A stretch of 64,000 nucleotides of DNA from Ralstonia condita (GCF_958405655.1 NZ_CATYWO010000001.1:1054001-1118000), one strand, 5' to 3'. Shown: positions 17,758-25,658, counted from the first letter of the stretch. The notes: generated by a model from the letters alone, not told the origin. A program made the numbers and translations.

Positions 17758-18330
17758 ATGACGACGTGCGTGGTGGTCAAGAAAGACGGCGAAGTGGCGA
17801 TTGCGGCCGATTCACTCGTGACGTTCGGCGATACGCGCCTGGCGCGCGGCTACGAGCAGAACCAGAAGATCTTCCAGGTGGGCGATTCGCTGATCGCGCT
17901 GGCGGGCACGACGGCCCACTTTCCGGTCATGCGCAGCCTGCTGACGGGGCTGGCCGACGAGTGCCGCCTCGGCACGCGCGACGACGTCTTCCGAACCTTC
18001 CTCAAGGTGCACGAAAAGCTCAAGGACGAGTATTTCGTCAACACCAAGGAAGACGATGACGACCCGTACGAGTCGTCGCAGATCACCTGCCTGATCGCCA
18101 ACGCTACCGGCATCTACGGCGTCTATTCGTACCGCGAGGTGTTTTCGTTCGACCGCTTCTGGGGCATCGGTTCGGGGCGCAATTTTGCGCTGGGGGCCAT
18201 GTCGGCGGTGTTCGATATGCCGGGCAAGTCGGCGGCGGACGTTGCACAGGTGGGCGTGTCCGCAGGCGTGGAGTTCGACAAGAGTTCGGGCGGTCCGATC
18301 GAAGTGCACACAGTCCGTCTGCAGGATTGA
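17758..18330 (+). CDS. Beta-proteobacterial proteasome homologue (BPH), Ntn-hydrolase subunit
   Basis: 190-residue protein beginning Met-Thr-Thr-Cys. Removing Met would expose Thr1, followed by KKDGEVAIAADS with Asp17 at the proteasome position and Lys36, which aligns near the catalytic Lys33 of HslV and 20S beta subunits. IALAGTTAHF and FWGIGSGRNFALGAM match the SLIALAG and GSG..A.GA blocks of the proteasome fold. It is not HslV (no match beyond the fold) and not Anbu (different N-terminus). It fits the BPH family described in beta-proteobacteria, which forms double rings; substrate and ATPase partner are unknown. It sits between aceF (105 bases) and lpdA (58 bases), in the same direction, with a GGCGAGGACGAC ribosome site. 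Family call is fairly firm; biological role is inferred to be regulated proteolysis. Confidence 0.77.
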   Translation: MTTCVVVKKDGEVAIAADSLVTFGDTRLARGYEQNQKIFQVGDSLIALAGTTAHFPVMRSLLTGLADECRLGTRDDVFRTFLKVHEKLKDEYFVNTKEDDDDPYESSQITCLIANATGIYGVYSYREVFSFDRFWGIGSGRNFALGAMSAVFDMPGKSAADVAQVGVSAGVEFDKSSGGPIEVHTVRLQD

Positions 18331-18388
18331 AAAGCGTCAGCGGGCCCGGGCGATGCCGGGTGCCGACGACAAGAACAAGGAGTCAGGA

Positions 18389-20167
18389 ATGAGCGTGGTG
18401 GAAATCAAGGTGCCGGACATCGGCGATTTCGATGCGGTGGAAGTCATCGAAGTGCTGATCAAGGCGGGCGATACCGTGGCGCCCGAGCAGTCGCTGATCG
18501 TGCTGGAATCCGACAAGGCCAGCATGGAAGTGCCGTCGGATGTGGCCGGCAAGATCGTCGACGTGAAGGTCAAGGTGGGCGACAAGGTCAGCAAGGGCAT
18601 GGTGATCGCGACTGCGGAAGCCGGCGCTGCTGCTCCGGCGCCTGCTCAAGCTCCGGCTCCCGCCGCAGCGCCTGCTGCCGCTCCGGCAGCATCGGCCCCC
18701 GCACCGCAAGCGGCCAAGCACGCCGGCGGCGCTGACATCGAATGCGACATGCTCGTCCTCGGCTCCGGCCCGGGCGGTTACTCGGCAGCCTTCCGCAGCG
18801 CCGATCTGGGCATGAACACCGTGCTGGTCGAGCGTTTCTCCACGCTGGGCGGTGTCTGCCTGAACGTGGGCTGCATCCCGTCGAAGGCGCTGCTGCACAC
18901 GGCCGCCGTGATGGACGAAGTCAAGGCCATGGCTGCACACGGCATTGTCTACGGCGAGCCCACGGTTGATATCAACCAACTGCGCAAGCACAAGGAGTCC
19001 GTCATCGGCAAGCTGACCGGCGGGCTGGCCGGCATGGCCAAGGCGCGCAAGGTGCAAGTCGTGCGCGGCGTCGGTACGTTCCTCGATCCGAACCATCTGG
19101 AAGTCCAGCTGACCGATGGCGCCGGCAAAGCGGCCACCGGTGAGAAGAAGGTCATCCGCTTCGCCAAGGCGATCATCGCTGCAGGTAGCGAGGCCGTGAA
19201 GCTGCCGTTCATCCCCGAAGATCCGCGCATCGTCGATTCGACCGGCGCGCTGGAGCTGCGCGAGGTGCCGGCCAAGATGCTGGTTATCGGCGGCGGCATC
19301 ATCGGCCTGGAAATGGCCACGGTGTACAGCACGCTGGGCACCCGCATCGACGTGGTGGAAATGCTTGACGGCCTGATGCAGGGCGCCGACCGCGACCTCG
19401 TCAAGGTGTGGGACAAGATGAACAAGAACCGCTTCGACAAGGTCATGCTCAAGACCAAGACGGTCGGGGTGGAAGCCAAACCGGACGGCATCTACGTCAA
19501 GTTCGAAGGCGAAGCCGCACCGGCCGAGCCGCAGCGCTATGACATGGTGCTGGTGGCCGTGGGCCGCGCGCCAAACGGCAAGCGCATCGGCGCGGAAAAG
19601 GCCGGCGTGGCCGTGACCGACCGCGGCTTCATCGACGTGGACAAGCAGCAGCGCACGAATGTGCCGCACATCTTTGCGATCGGCGACATCGTCGGGCAGC
19701 CGATGCTGGCACACAAGGCCGTGCACGAGGGCCATGTGGCGGCCGAGGCCGCACATGGCGAGAAGGCGTATTTCGATGCCAAGCAGATTCCGTCGGTCGC
19801 CTATACCGATCCGGAAGTGGCCTGGGCAGGCCTGACCGAAGACCAGTGCAAGGCACAGGGCATCAAGTATGGCAAGGGCGTCTTCCCGTGGGCTGCGTCG
19901 GGCCGCGCAATTGCCAACGGCCGCGACGAGGGCTTCACCAAGCTCATCTTCGACGAGGAAACCCACCGCATCATCGGTGGCGGCATCGTCGGCACGCATG
20001 CGGGCGATCTTATCGGCGAGGTTTGCCTGGCCATCGAGATGGGCGCGGATGCTGTGGATATCGGCAAGACCATCCACCCGCACCCGACGTTGGGTGAGTC
20101 GGTGGGTATGGCTGCAGAAATCTATGAGGGCGTTTGCACGGACGTACCGCCGGCTCGCAAGCGTTGA
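18389..20167 (+). CDS. lpdA: Dihydrolipoamide dehydrogenase E3 with N-terminal lipoyl domain
   Basis: 592-residue flavoprotein that reoxidises dihydrolipoamide with NAD+. The N-terminal lipoyl domain (1-80, Lys43 in ESDKASME) is joined by an Ala/Pro linker (81-110) to the E3 body: FAD motif VLGSGPGGYSAAF (about 123-135), the redox pair Cys157/Cys162 in GGVCLNVGCIPSK, NAD motif VIGGGIIGLEMA, the second FAD motif AIGDIVGQPMLAH and the C-terminal HPHPTLGE His-Glu pair. The lipoyl-fused type is known from Cupriavidus/Ralstonia and Neisseria. The ATG at 18389 follows AAGGAGTCAGGA; a longer frame overlaps the BPH gene and is not E3-like. Last gene of the cluster before a strong terminator. Confidence 0.96.
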   Translation: MSVVEIKVPDIGDFDAVEVIEVLIKAGDTVAPEQSLIVLESDKASMEVPSDVAGKIVDVKVKVGDKVSKGMVIATAEAGAAAPAPAQAPAPAAAPAAAPAASAPAPQAAKHAGGADIECDMLVLGSGPGGYSAAFRSADLGMNTVLVERFSTLGGVCLNVGCIPSKALLHTAAVMDEVKAMAAHGIVYGEPTVDINQLRKHKESVIGKLTGGLAGMAKARKVQVVRGVGTFLDPNHLEVQLTDGAGKAATGEKKVIRFAKAIIAAGSEAVKLPFIPEDPRIVDSTGALELREVPAKMLVIGGGIIGLEMATVYSTLGTRIDVVEMLDGLMQGADRDLVKVWDKMNKNRFDKVMLKTKTVGVEAKPDGIYVKFEGEAAPAEPQRYDMVLVAVGRAPNGKRIGAEKAGVAVTDRGFIDVDKQQRTNVPHIFAIGDIVGQPMLAHKAVHEGHVAAEAAHGEKAYFDAKQIPSVAYTDPEVAWAGLTEDQCKAQGIKYGKGVFPWAASGRAIANGRDEGFTKLIFDEETHRIIGGGIVGTHAGDLIGEVCLAIEMGADAVDIGKTIHPHPTLGESVGMAAEIYEGVCTDVPPARKR

Positions 20168-20216
20168 ACTGCAATTAACCGCCAGGCACGTACGGCAATC
20201 TACGTGTTAGGTTTGC

Positions 20217-20258
20217 AAAGAAGAGGGGCAGTCCTGGTGGACCGCCCCTTCTTCTTTA
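20217..20258 (+). terminator. Terminator of the aceE-aceF-BPH-lpdA cluster
   Basis: Long stem: AAAGAAGAGGGGC (from 20217) pairs with GCCCCTTCTTCTTT (to 20257), with an inner GTCC/GGAC extension. It ends in a T-rich stretch about 50 bases after the lpdA stop. Confidence 0.85.
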
Positions 20259-20286
20259 TTAGGCGTCAGTGTGAAGGCAGCGATCC

Positions 20287-20853
20287 TTAGTCTTGATGTC
20301 GAGGCTGCGTGGAACGTCGATGCTTCTTCAGCAAGCGCAGGGCAGCGGTGAGACGACGCCAAGCCAGATGCATCAACCCGTGCCGATGCTCACGCCACAA
20401 GGCGAGGCGAGCCTGCAGCGCCTGCCATGCTGGCGTTGCCCGAAGCGCGGCCACCATGCGGCCCTTCCAGGCCAGGAAGGCGCTTTCCCAGCGGACATAC
20501 CAGGCAAGCGTGTGCAGTTGAGGGCGTACGACGTAGTAGATGCGTGCACCGAGTGCCGTGCTGACGACCTTCGCCAGGATCAGCACCAGCGTGCCGGCAA
20601 TGAACTTGCCGCGTGCGAGGACGTAGACAGCAGCCAACTTGAACGGCAGCAGTACCAGCATCGGCAGGATGAACACACTCAGTGCCTCGACGGGCTCAAG
20701 CAGGGCGAGCCTGCGTTCCACAATTTTGACCCAGGGATGCGCCGCCAGTCGGGCTGTCGCCCGCAGCATGACATTCCAGATCCACTCTTCAAACAGCAAG
20801 ATCAGCGCGGCCACCGCAATCAGGGCGCGCTTTGCCAGGGACTCGCGGGACAT
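20287..20853 (-). CDS. Predicted inner-membrane protein of unknown function
   Basis: 188 residues. A hydrophobic segment (AKRALIAVAALILLFEEWIW) lies near the N-terminus and two more follow in the middle (VFILPMLVLLPFKLAAVYVLA and an adjacent helix), then a long, strongly basic C-terminal helix rich in Arg, Lys, Trp and His. Similar uncharacterised proteins occur in Ralstonia and Burkholderia. The ATG at 20853 is preferred: the longer GTG-initiated reading (to 20949) begins directly inside the downstream side of a terminator. No enzymatic motif is visible. It converges on lpdA. Function not known. Confidence 0.65.
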   Translation of the reverse strand: MSRESLAKRALIAVAALILLFEEWIWNVMLRATARLAAHPWVKIVERRLALLEPVEALSVFILPMLVLLPFKLAAVYVLARGKFIAGTLVLILAKVVSTALGARIYYVVRPQLHTLAWYVRWESAFLAWKGRMVAALRATPAWQALQARLALWREHRHGLMHLAWRRLTAALRLLKKHRRSTQPRHQD

Positions 20854-20951
20854 TTGCGTGAAGAAGAAGCGGTAAGCCGCAATGTTGAATGGAGTGTCAG
20901 GCAGGCACAAAAGTTCGCAGTTTGAAGGTGTCGGGGCCGGCGAGCACACAC

Positions 20952-20975
20952 AAAAAACCCGGCCGGAGCCGGGTT
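20952..20975 (-). terminator. Orphan rho-independent terminator
   Basis: On the minus strand AACCCGGC, loop TCCG, GCCGGGTT, then TTTTTT. It sits between the phasin terminator and the membrane-protein gene, so no annotated gene ends at it. It may mark the end of an unannotated small RNA transcribed from about 21.1 kb. Confidence 0.7.
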
Positions 20976-21139
20976 AAAGGTACCCACTGATCACCACTGA
21001 GGACAGGTTTTCGTGGCGGTACCGAGGAGACAACTTGACGAACACGCTGCAATGGACCGCCCGGCCAACGTTTCGGTTCCGCGCAAATGCGCGCAAACCG
21101 TGCGTTTGGAGGGTTGACTCAGGCGCGACGGCCAGAATG
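20976..21139 (-). other. Unassigned stretch between two terminators, candidate small RNA locus
   Basis: About 165 bases on the minus strand between the phasin terminator (21140-21166) and the orphan terminator (20952-20975). No ORF with a ribosome site is visible. It contains short self-complementary pieces (for example TTTGCGCGCATTTGCGCG). The layout fits an independently transcribed small RNA or a long 5' leader for the membrane-protein gene, but I cannot identify a known RNA family. Confidence 0.3.
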
Positions 21140-21166
21140 AAAAGAGCCTCCCGAAGGAGGCTCTTC
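21140..21166 (-). terminator. Terminator of the phasin gene
   Basis: On the minus strand AAGAGCCTCC, loop TTCG, GGAGGCTCTT, then T residues; a UUCG tetraloop. It lies 26 bases after the phasin stop codon. Confidence 0.85.
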
Positions 21167-21191
21167 TAACTGCAGTGCAACCGAGAGCGAC

Positions 21192-21770
21192 TTAGGCGGC
21201 CGTTGCCGACTTCTTGCTCGTGGCAGCGCGCGCTTGGGCCGAAGCTTGGGCGGTTGCCTTGCTGGCAGCGTTGGCGGCAGCGTGGAAGTTGCTTTCGGCC
21301 AGTTCCACAGCTTGCTTGGTAGCCTTCTGCACCGAGTCGTAGGCGTTGTTGGCGGCGGACAGAGCCGACTTCACCAGTGCGACGGCAGACTCCGAGCCCG
21401 CCGGGGCATTCTTCGACACATTGTCGACCAGCGCTTGCAGCTTGCGGCTGTTTTCGGCGATCTGCGATTCGGCGGCCTTGCTGAACTCGCTCTGCGTGTC
21501 CGAAGCGATTTCATAAAGGTGGCGGCTGTAAGCCAGAACCTTCTCGGCCAGCGGCTGGACGGCAGCGGTCTGCACCGACAGGAATTCTTGGGCATCCTTA
21601 GCGGACAGCGCCTTCTTGGCGTGTTCGACGTTCTCGGCCAAGGTGGCCTTGACGACTTGCAGGTTCAGTTCAACCAGCTTTTCGACGCCTTCAAAAGCCT
21701 TGTTGGTCAGGCCGAAAAACGTTTCGAGGTTGGCCTTGTGCGCCGCAGCGATCTGTTCCTGGGTCAGCAT
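21192..21770 (-). CDS. phaP: Phasin (PHA granule-associated protein)
   Basis: 192-residue amphipathic, almost entirely alpha-helical protein of the PhaP/phasin_2 family. It coats polyhydroxyalkanoate granules, limits their size and keeps other proteins off the polymer surface. The N-terminal EQIAAAHKANLETFFGLTNKAFEGVEKLVELN is typical, and the C-terminus is Ala/Ser/Thr/Lys-rich low complexity. Length matches R. eutropha PhaP1 (about 190). The ATG at 21770 follows GGAGAG. It has its own promoter, a palindromic operator-like site just upstream, and a terminator, so it is monocistronic. Control by PhaR (gene at 50.5 kb) is expected from the family and supported by the TGCAATGCA core of the palindrome. 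Confidence 0.95.
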   Translation of the reverse strand: MLTQEQIAAAHKANLETFFGLTNKAFEGVEKLVELNLQVVKATLAENVEHAKKALSAKDAQEFLSVQTAAVQPLAEKVLAYSRHLYEIASDTQSEFSKAAESQIAENSRKLQALVDNVSKNAPAGSESAVALVKSALSAANNAYDSVQKATKQAVELAESNFHAAANAASKATAQASAQARAATSKKSATAA

Positions 21771-21907
21771 GTTGTCTCTCCAATTGAAGGTGGACGGGGA
21801 ATCAAATTCAAAATTTAGATCGCCCAGATGAATAAAGCGTGACGCTTAGCGTCCAGCCTTCCAGGCGACATCGCGATCGAGTAGGGATGGTGCGTCGCAA
21901 CAATTCC

Positions 21908-21936
21908 ATTCTTGTTGAACGCCAGACCGCTGTCAA
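21908..21936 (-). promoter_or_regulatory. Sigma-70 promoter of the phasin gene
   Basis: On the minus strand a perfect -35 TTGACA (21936-21931), a 17-base spacer, then AAGAAT (21913-21908; 4 of 6 -10 bases). The leader to the phasin ATG is about 130 bases. The 399-base region 21771-22169 between the phasin and the divergent deacetylase gene holds this promoter and the palindrome upstream; nothing else was recognised. Confidence 0.7.
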
Positions 21937-21942
21937 GCGTGA

Positions 21943-21959
21943 TTTGTGCATTGCACAAA
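21943..21959. promoter_or_regulatory. Palindromic operator-like site at the phasin promoter
   Basis: TTTGTGCA-T-TGCACAAA, perfect 8-base arms around one base, 6 bases upstream of the phasin -35. The core TGCATTGCA fits the TGC-rich recognition pattern reported for PhaR repressors. PhaR binding is inferred. Confidence 0.6.
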
Positions 21960-22169
21960 AATAAGGATTCGCCGATTTTTCGTGCGCACGAATTGCGCGA
22001 CGAATCGTTTGGCGTGATCTTTTGTGGCCAAAAAGTGCGGACATGTAGCGCTTGCAGCCGGGCTTGCAGACAATCGGCGAGCGAATTCCACTCCAAGAAC
22101 ACATGGCGGCAGCGTAGGTTAGGATGCGCTCGGCTGCCAATTATTGTTGCTTTGCGATTCTTCGTTCAC

Positions 22170-23123
22170 ATGCGGGCGTTCTATACCGATCATTTTGTTT
22201 TGCCGCTGCCGTCAGGCCACCGCTTCCCCATGCGTAAATACAGTGACTTGCGGGCCCGGGTCCTGTCGGATGTTCCACAGGTCGCGCTCTGCGAGGCGCC
22301 ACGCGCGGATGACGAGGCACTTCTGCTGGCCCATGCGCCAGGCTATGTCGAGGCGGTGAGCAGCGGCGAGCTGGACCTGGCGCGCCAACGTGAGATCGGC
22401 TTTCCGTGGTCACCCGAAATGGTGGAACGCAGTCGCCGTTCGGCCGGCGCCACAATGGCGGCATGCGAGGCCGCGATGGCTGACGGTATCGCCGCCAATC
22501 TCGCAGGCGGAACCCACCATGCCTATGCAGACAAAGGTGGCGGTTTCTGCGTTTTCAACGACGCCGCAATTGCCGCGCGCTGGATGCAACATCGGTCGGG
22601 CAGGGCGCCGGCGGATTTTGCGGTCGCGATCATTGATCTCGATGTCCATCAGGGCAACGGTACGGCGTCGATCCTGCGAGACGATCCGTCGATCTTCACG
22701 CTATCCGTGCATGGCGAGAAGAATTATCCCTTCCGTAAAGAAGCCTCAGACCTGGACATCGGCCTGCACGACGGCTGCGGGGATGAGGATTACCTGCAGG
22801 CCCTGACGGGCGCGCTGGATATTCTGGCAGGGCGCTTCAAGCCGCAACTGATCATTTATCTGGCGGGCGCCGATCCGCACGAGGGCGATCGGCTCGGCCG
22901 GCTCAAGCTGACCATGCGCGGCTTGGCCCAGCGGGATCAGGAAGTATTCGATTTTGCATACCAGCGGCGGATTCCGATTGCCGTTACCATGGCGGGCGGC
23001 TACGGCAACAACATCGACGACACGGTGGCCGTGCATGCGCAAACTATCGCGCTGGCTGCCCGACACGCTCAGCGCTGGGCAGCCCGAGCAGCCACGCCGA
23101 TCCTTCATCTGCCTTCCGCATGA
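22170..23123 (+). CDS. Histone deacetylase-like amidohydrolase
   Basis: 317-residue zinc amidohydrolase of the HDAC/AcuC/acetylpolyamine-amidohydrolase superfamily. Active-site pieces in order: GGTHHAY (the His pair of the charge relay), CVFNDAAIAAR, DLDVHQGNGT (zinc ligands Asp and His), HGEKNYPF, and AGADPHEGDRLGRL (third zinc ligand Asp), then MAGGYG at the C-terminus. The substrate in bacteria may be an acetyl-lysine protein, acetylpolyamine or another amide; the neighbours do not settle this. The start at 22170 (MRAFYTDH) matches the family; the longer frame crosses the divergent promoter region. It overlaps the next gene by 4 bases (ATGA), so the two are translationally coupled. Confidence 0.9.
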   Translation: MRAFYTDHFVLPLPSGHRFPMRKYSDLRARVLSDVPQVALCEAPRADDEALLLAHAPGYVEAVSSGELDLARQREIGFPWSPEMVERSRRSAGATMAACEAAMADGIAANLAGGTHHAYADKGGGFCVFNDAAIAARWMQHRSGRAPADFAVAIIDLDVHQGNGTASILRDDPSIFTLSVHGEKNYPFRKEASDLDIGLHDGCGDEDYLQALTGALDILAGRFKPQLIIYLAGADPHEGDRLGRLKLTMRGLAQRDQEVFDFAYQRRIPIAVTMAGGYGNNIDDTVAVHAQTIALAARHAQRWAARAATPILHLPSA

Positions 23124-24037
23124 CCCAAGCGTATTCCGTTGCGCCCTCGCCGGCGCGCGAGTCCCTGTTCGTCGCCGCGATGCCATGGTTGTTCGTGCTG
23201 ATCTGGAGCACGGGTTTCATCGTGGCCAAGTACGGCATGCCGTACGCCGAGCCGATCACCTTCCTGTTCTTCCGCTTTGTCGGTGTGCTGGTCTGCCTGC
23301 TGCCGCTGGTGTGGCTGGCGTGCGTGCCGCTGCCGCGCCTTGTGGGAACGGAGCGGACCGATTGGGCGGTTGTCGGTCACATTGCCGTGGCCGGCGTGCT
23401 GATGCAGTGGGGCTATCTCGTCGGGGTCTGGGCCGCGGTCAAGCTGGGTATGCCTGCTGGGATGACTGCGTTGATCGTCGGCATGCAACCGATCCTGACT
23501 GCGCTCTATGTTTCGATGCGTGGCGAGCGCGTATCGCGCCGGCAATGGATGGGTCTGTTTTGCGGCATTCTTGGCGTGGGCCTCGTGGTGGCCAACAAGT
23601 TGCATCTGGCGGGCGTGGGTGTCACGACGCTTGCGCTGTGTGTGGGTGCGCTGCTGTCGATCACCACGGGCACGCTGTACCAGAAGCGCTATTGCCCGAT
23701 GTTCGACCTGCGCATGGGTGCGTGTATCCAGTTCGGCGCGTCGGCGCTGCTGTGCCTGCCATTCATGTTCCTGTTTGAGACGCGTGAGGTCCACTGGACG
23801 GCGCAGATGATCGGTTCGCTCGTGTGGTCAGTGCTGGCGCTGTCGATCGGGGCGATTTCCCTGCTGTTCGTGCTGATCCGAAAAGGTGCGGCGACCAAGG
23901 TGACGTCGCTCCTGTACCTGACCCCGCCGACGACGGCCGTCATGGCGTGGGCGCTGTTTGGCGAGCGCTTTCCACCGCTGGCCGCGCTGGGTATGGTGAT
24001 TGCGGCATGCGGCGTAGCCCTTGTCATCCGCAGGTGA
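23120..24037 (+). CDS. EamA/DMT-family permease
   Basis: 305-residue inner-membrane protein with about ten hydrophobic segments in two repeated EamA halves. The N-terminal PWLFVLIWSTGFIVAKYGMPYAEP and the TPPTTAVMAWALFGE block near the C-terminus are typical of drug/metabolite exporters of the RhaT/YdcZ-like group. The substrate cannot be deduced. Its ATG overlaps the stop of the deacetylase gene, implying coupled expression; an exported product of the deacetylation step is conceivable but unproven. The next gene follows 58 bases downstream in the same direction. Confidence 0.88.
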   Translation: MTQAYSVAPSPARESLFVAAMPWLFVLIWSTGFIVAKYGMPYAEPITFLFFRFVGVLVCLLPLVWLACVPLPRLVGTERTDWAVVGHIAVAGVLMQWGYLVGVWAAVKLGMPAGMTALIVGMQPILTALYVSMRGERVSRRQWMGLFCGILGVGLVVANKLHLAGVGVTTLALCVGALLSITTGTLYQKRYCPMFDLRMGACIQFGASALLCLPFMFLFETREVHWTAQMIGSLVWSVLALSIGAISLLFVLIRKGAATKVTSLLYLTPPTTAVMAWALFGERFPPLAALGMVIAACGVALVIRR

Positions 24038-24095
24038 TCGGCAGCGAGTGGTTGGCGTATCCTCACCACTTTCTCCAGCCATTCGCCCGCAGCCC

Positions 24096-24539
24096 ATGAG
24101 CACGCCCCGTCAGACGCGCGACGACTATCGCCACTTTCAGACCATCACCACGCGCTGGATGGACAACGACGTCTACGGCCACGTCAACAACGTTGTCTAT
24201 TACAGCTATTTCGACACCGTCGTGAATACCTACCTGATCGAGCGGGGCGTACTCGATCCGCAGCACAGCGACACCATCGGTCTGGTCATTGAGACCCAAT
24301 GCAACTACTTTGCGTCGCTGTCGTTTCCTGCGCCCGTGGTTGCGGGCCTGCGTGTGGCACGCCTGGGTACTACCAGCGTGCGCTATGAGGTGGGACTGTT
24401 CCGTGCCGATGCGCACGAGGCCGCCGCGCAGGGACATTTCGTGCATGTCTATGTGGATCGTGACACGCGCCGCCCTGTGCCGTTGCCGCAAGCATTGCGC
24501 GCGGTGCTCGAACCGCTCGTCACGAGCATTGTCGCCTGA
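24096..24539 (+). CDS. Acyl-CoA thioesterase, 4HBT/FadM type
   Basis: 147-residue hot-dog-fold thioesterase. The 4-hydroxybenzoyl-CoA thioesterase-type signature TRWMDNDVYGHVNNVVYYSYFDTV carries the catalytic Asp in the RWMDND...GHVNN pattern. Such enzymes hydrolyse acyl-CoA or aryl-CoA to the free acid and CoA; chain-length preference is not visible. Complete, of normal length. The ATG at 24096 was chosen over a longer frame that overlaps the permease. It belongs to the same-direction run deacetylase-permease-thioesterase-nitroreductase, with 15 bases to the next start. Confidence 0.85.
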   Translation: MSTPRQTRDDYRHFQTITTRWMDNDVYGHVNNVVYYSYFDTVVNTYLIERGVLDPQHSDTIGLVIETQCNYFASLSFPAPVVAGLRVARLGTTSVRYEVGLFRADAHEAAAQGHFVHVYVDRDTRRPVPLPQALRAVLEPLVTSIVA

Positions 24540-24554
24540 GTCATCTGTCTTGCC

Positions 24555-25262
24555 ATGAAAGACCGACATCCCAGTCCCGCCGACATCGCGCTTGTCGACC
24601 GGGCCATTACTTCTCGTCGCTCCGTTCGCGCGTTCCTGCCGCAGCCTGTGGCGCGCGAGGATATCGAGGCGGTCTTGGACGTGGCGCGGCATGCGCCGTC
24701 AGGCAGCAATACCCAGCCGTGGAAGGTCTACGTCCTGACGGGGGAATCGAAGGCGCGCCTGTCGGACTCCGTGCTGGCTGCGTATGACCATCCGGAGGCC
24801 GATACCCTGCATCGCGAGGAATATCCGTACTACCCGCGGGCATGGGTCGATCCCTATCAGAGCCGACGTCGCAAAGTCGGCTGGGATCTTTATGGCCTGC
24901 TTGGCATTGGCCGGACCGAGAAGGAGCGCATGCGCGCGCAGCACGCTCGCAACTTTCGCTTTTTCGACGCACCAGCCGGACTCATTTTCACGATTGATCG
25001 CGTGATGGAGCAGGGCAGCTGGCTCGATTACGGTATGTTCCTCGAAGCCCTGATGGTGGCAGCGCGGGCGCGTGGTCTGGATACCTGCCCCCAGGCTGCG
25101 TTCACCCAGTTTCATCGCGTCATCAAGGAACAGCTCGCGCTGCCGGACGAGGAAATGGTCGTGTGCGGCATGTCGATGGGCTATGCGGATCCTGCCGCGG
25201 TCGAGAACACGCTGGTGACCGAACGTGCGCCCGTCTCCGACTTCACCCGGTTTCTCGACTGA
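24555..25262 (+). CDS. Nitroreductase family FMN protein
   Basis: 235 residues of the FMN-dependent nitroreductase fold. Visible FMN-binding parts: ITSRRSVRAF near the N-terminus (phosphate-binding Arg/Ser), the HAPSGSNTQPWKVYVLTG segment, DYGMFLEALMVAARARGLDTCPQ (dimer/cofactor helix) and the C-terminal GMSMGYADP. Members reduce nitro groups, quinones or enones with NAD(P)H; the physiological substrate is not known. The ATG follows the thioesterase stop by 15 bases, so it is the last gene of that run. No terminator follows. Confidence 0.88.
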   Translation: MKDRHPSPADIALVDRAITSRRSVRAFLPQPVAREDIEAVLDVARHAPSGSNTQPWKVYVLTGESKARLSDSVLAAYDHPEADTLHREEYPYYPRAWVDPYQSRRRKVGWDLYGLLGIGRTEKERMRAQHARNFRFFDAPAGLIFTIDRVMEQGSWLDYGMFLEALMVAARARGLDTCPQAAFTQFHRVIKEQLALPDEEMVVCGMSMGYADPAAVENTLVTERAPVSDFTRFLD

Positions 25263-25599
25263 GTGTCGCGATTACGCAGCGAATCGCGCACTTCCTCGCG
25301 CAAAGCCAGAATTACCGCGGAAAAGAGGTCGAATTGTGTCAACAGAGCGGGCCGATGGACCGTTAGACTGCGCCATGTGGCTCGCATCTGCGCCGGTGCG
25401 TTTGGCGCCGATGGCAGTGCGGCTGCGACGACGCTAGTTGGCTGTTACAGGCAGCCTGCTCTGTGCTGCGGTTATGTGATGCATAAATAACTTTTGTCGG
25501 GCGTTTCATCGTGTCCGAGATGTGCGCGGCGTCGAAATGATGACCGAATGATAAGGCTCTATAGGTCGAACTTTAAGGCTGTGAGCTAAGTCCTTCATC
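25263..25599. other. Intergenic region upstream of the DD-endopeptidase gene
   Basis: Part of a gap of about 400 bases. Possible short ORFs lack ribosome sites and family resemblance. The second half (25460-25620) is clearly more AT-rich than the surrounding coding DNA, in keeping with regulatory sequence. Beyond the promoter noted at its right end I see nothing assignable. Confidence 0.4.
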
Positions 25600-25628
25600 T
25601 TGCTAAGAATTTTGTTTTTACCTACACT
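25600..25628 (+). promoter_or_regulatory. Probable promoter of pbpG
   Basis: TTGCTA (25600-25605), 17-base AT-rich spacer, TACACT (25623-25628). This places transcription start about 24 bases before the ATG at 25659. Confidence 0.55.
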
Positions 25629-25658
25629 TGCGCCATCTCACGCGCGGGTGATCGAATC

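Noticed and set aside
17758..18330. Calling the proteasome-like gene hslV
   Set aside because: HslV starts Thr-Thr-Ile/Val-x-x-V with GDGQVTxG and is always paired with hslU; here the sequence differs beyond the fold and hslU is absent.
20854..20949. N-terminal extension of the membrane protein at 20.3-20.9 kb starting from GTG
   Set aside because: It would begin inside the U tract of the upstream terminator and adds a non-conserved Cys/Pro-rich head; the internal ATG gives a normal membrane-protein N-terminus.
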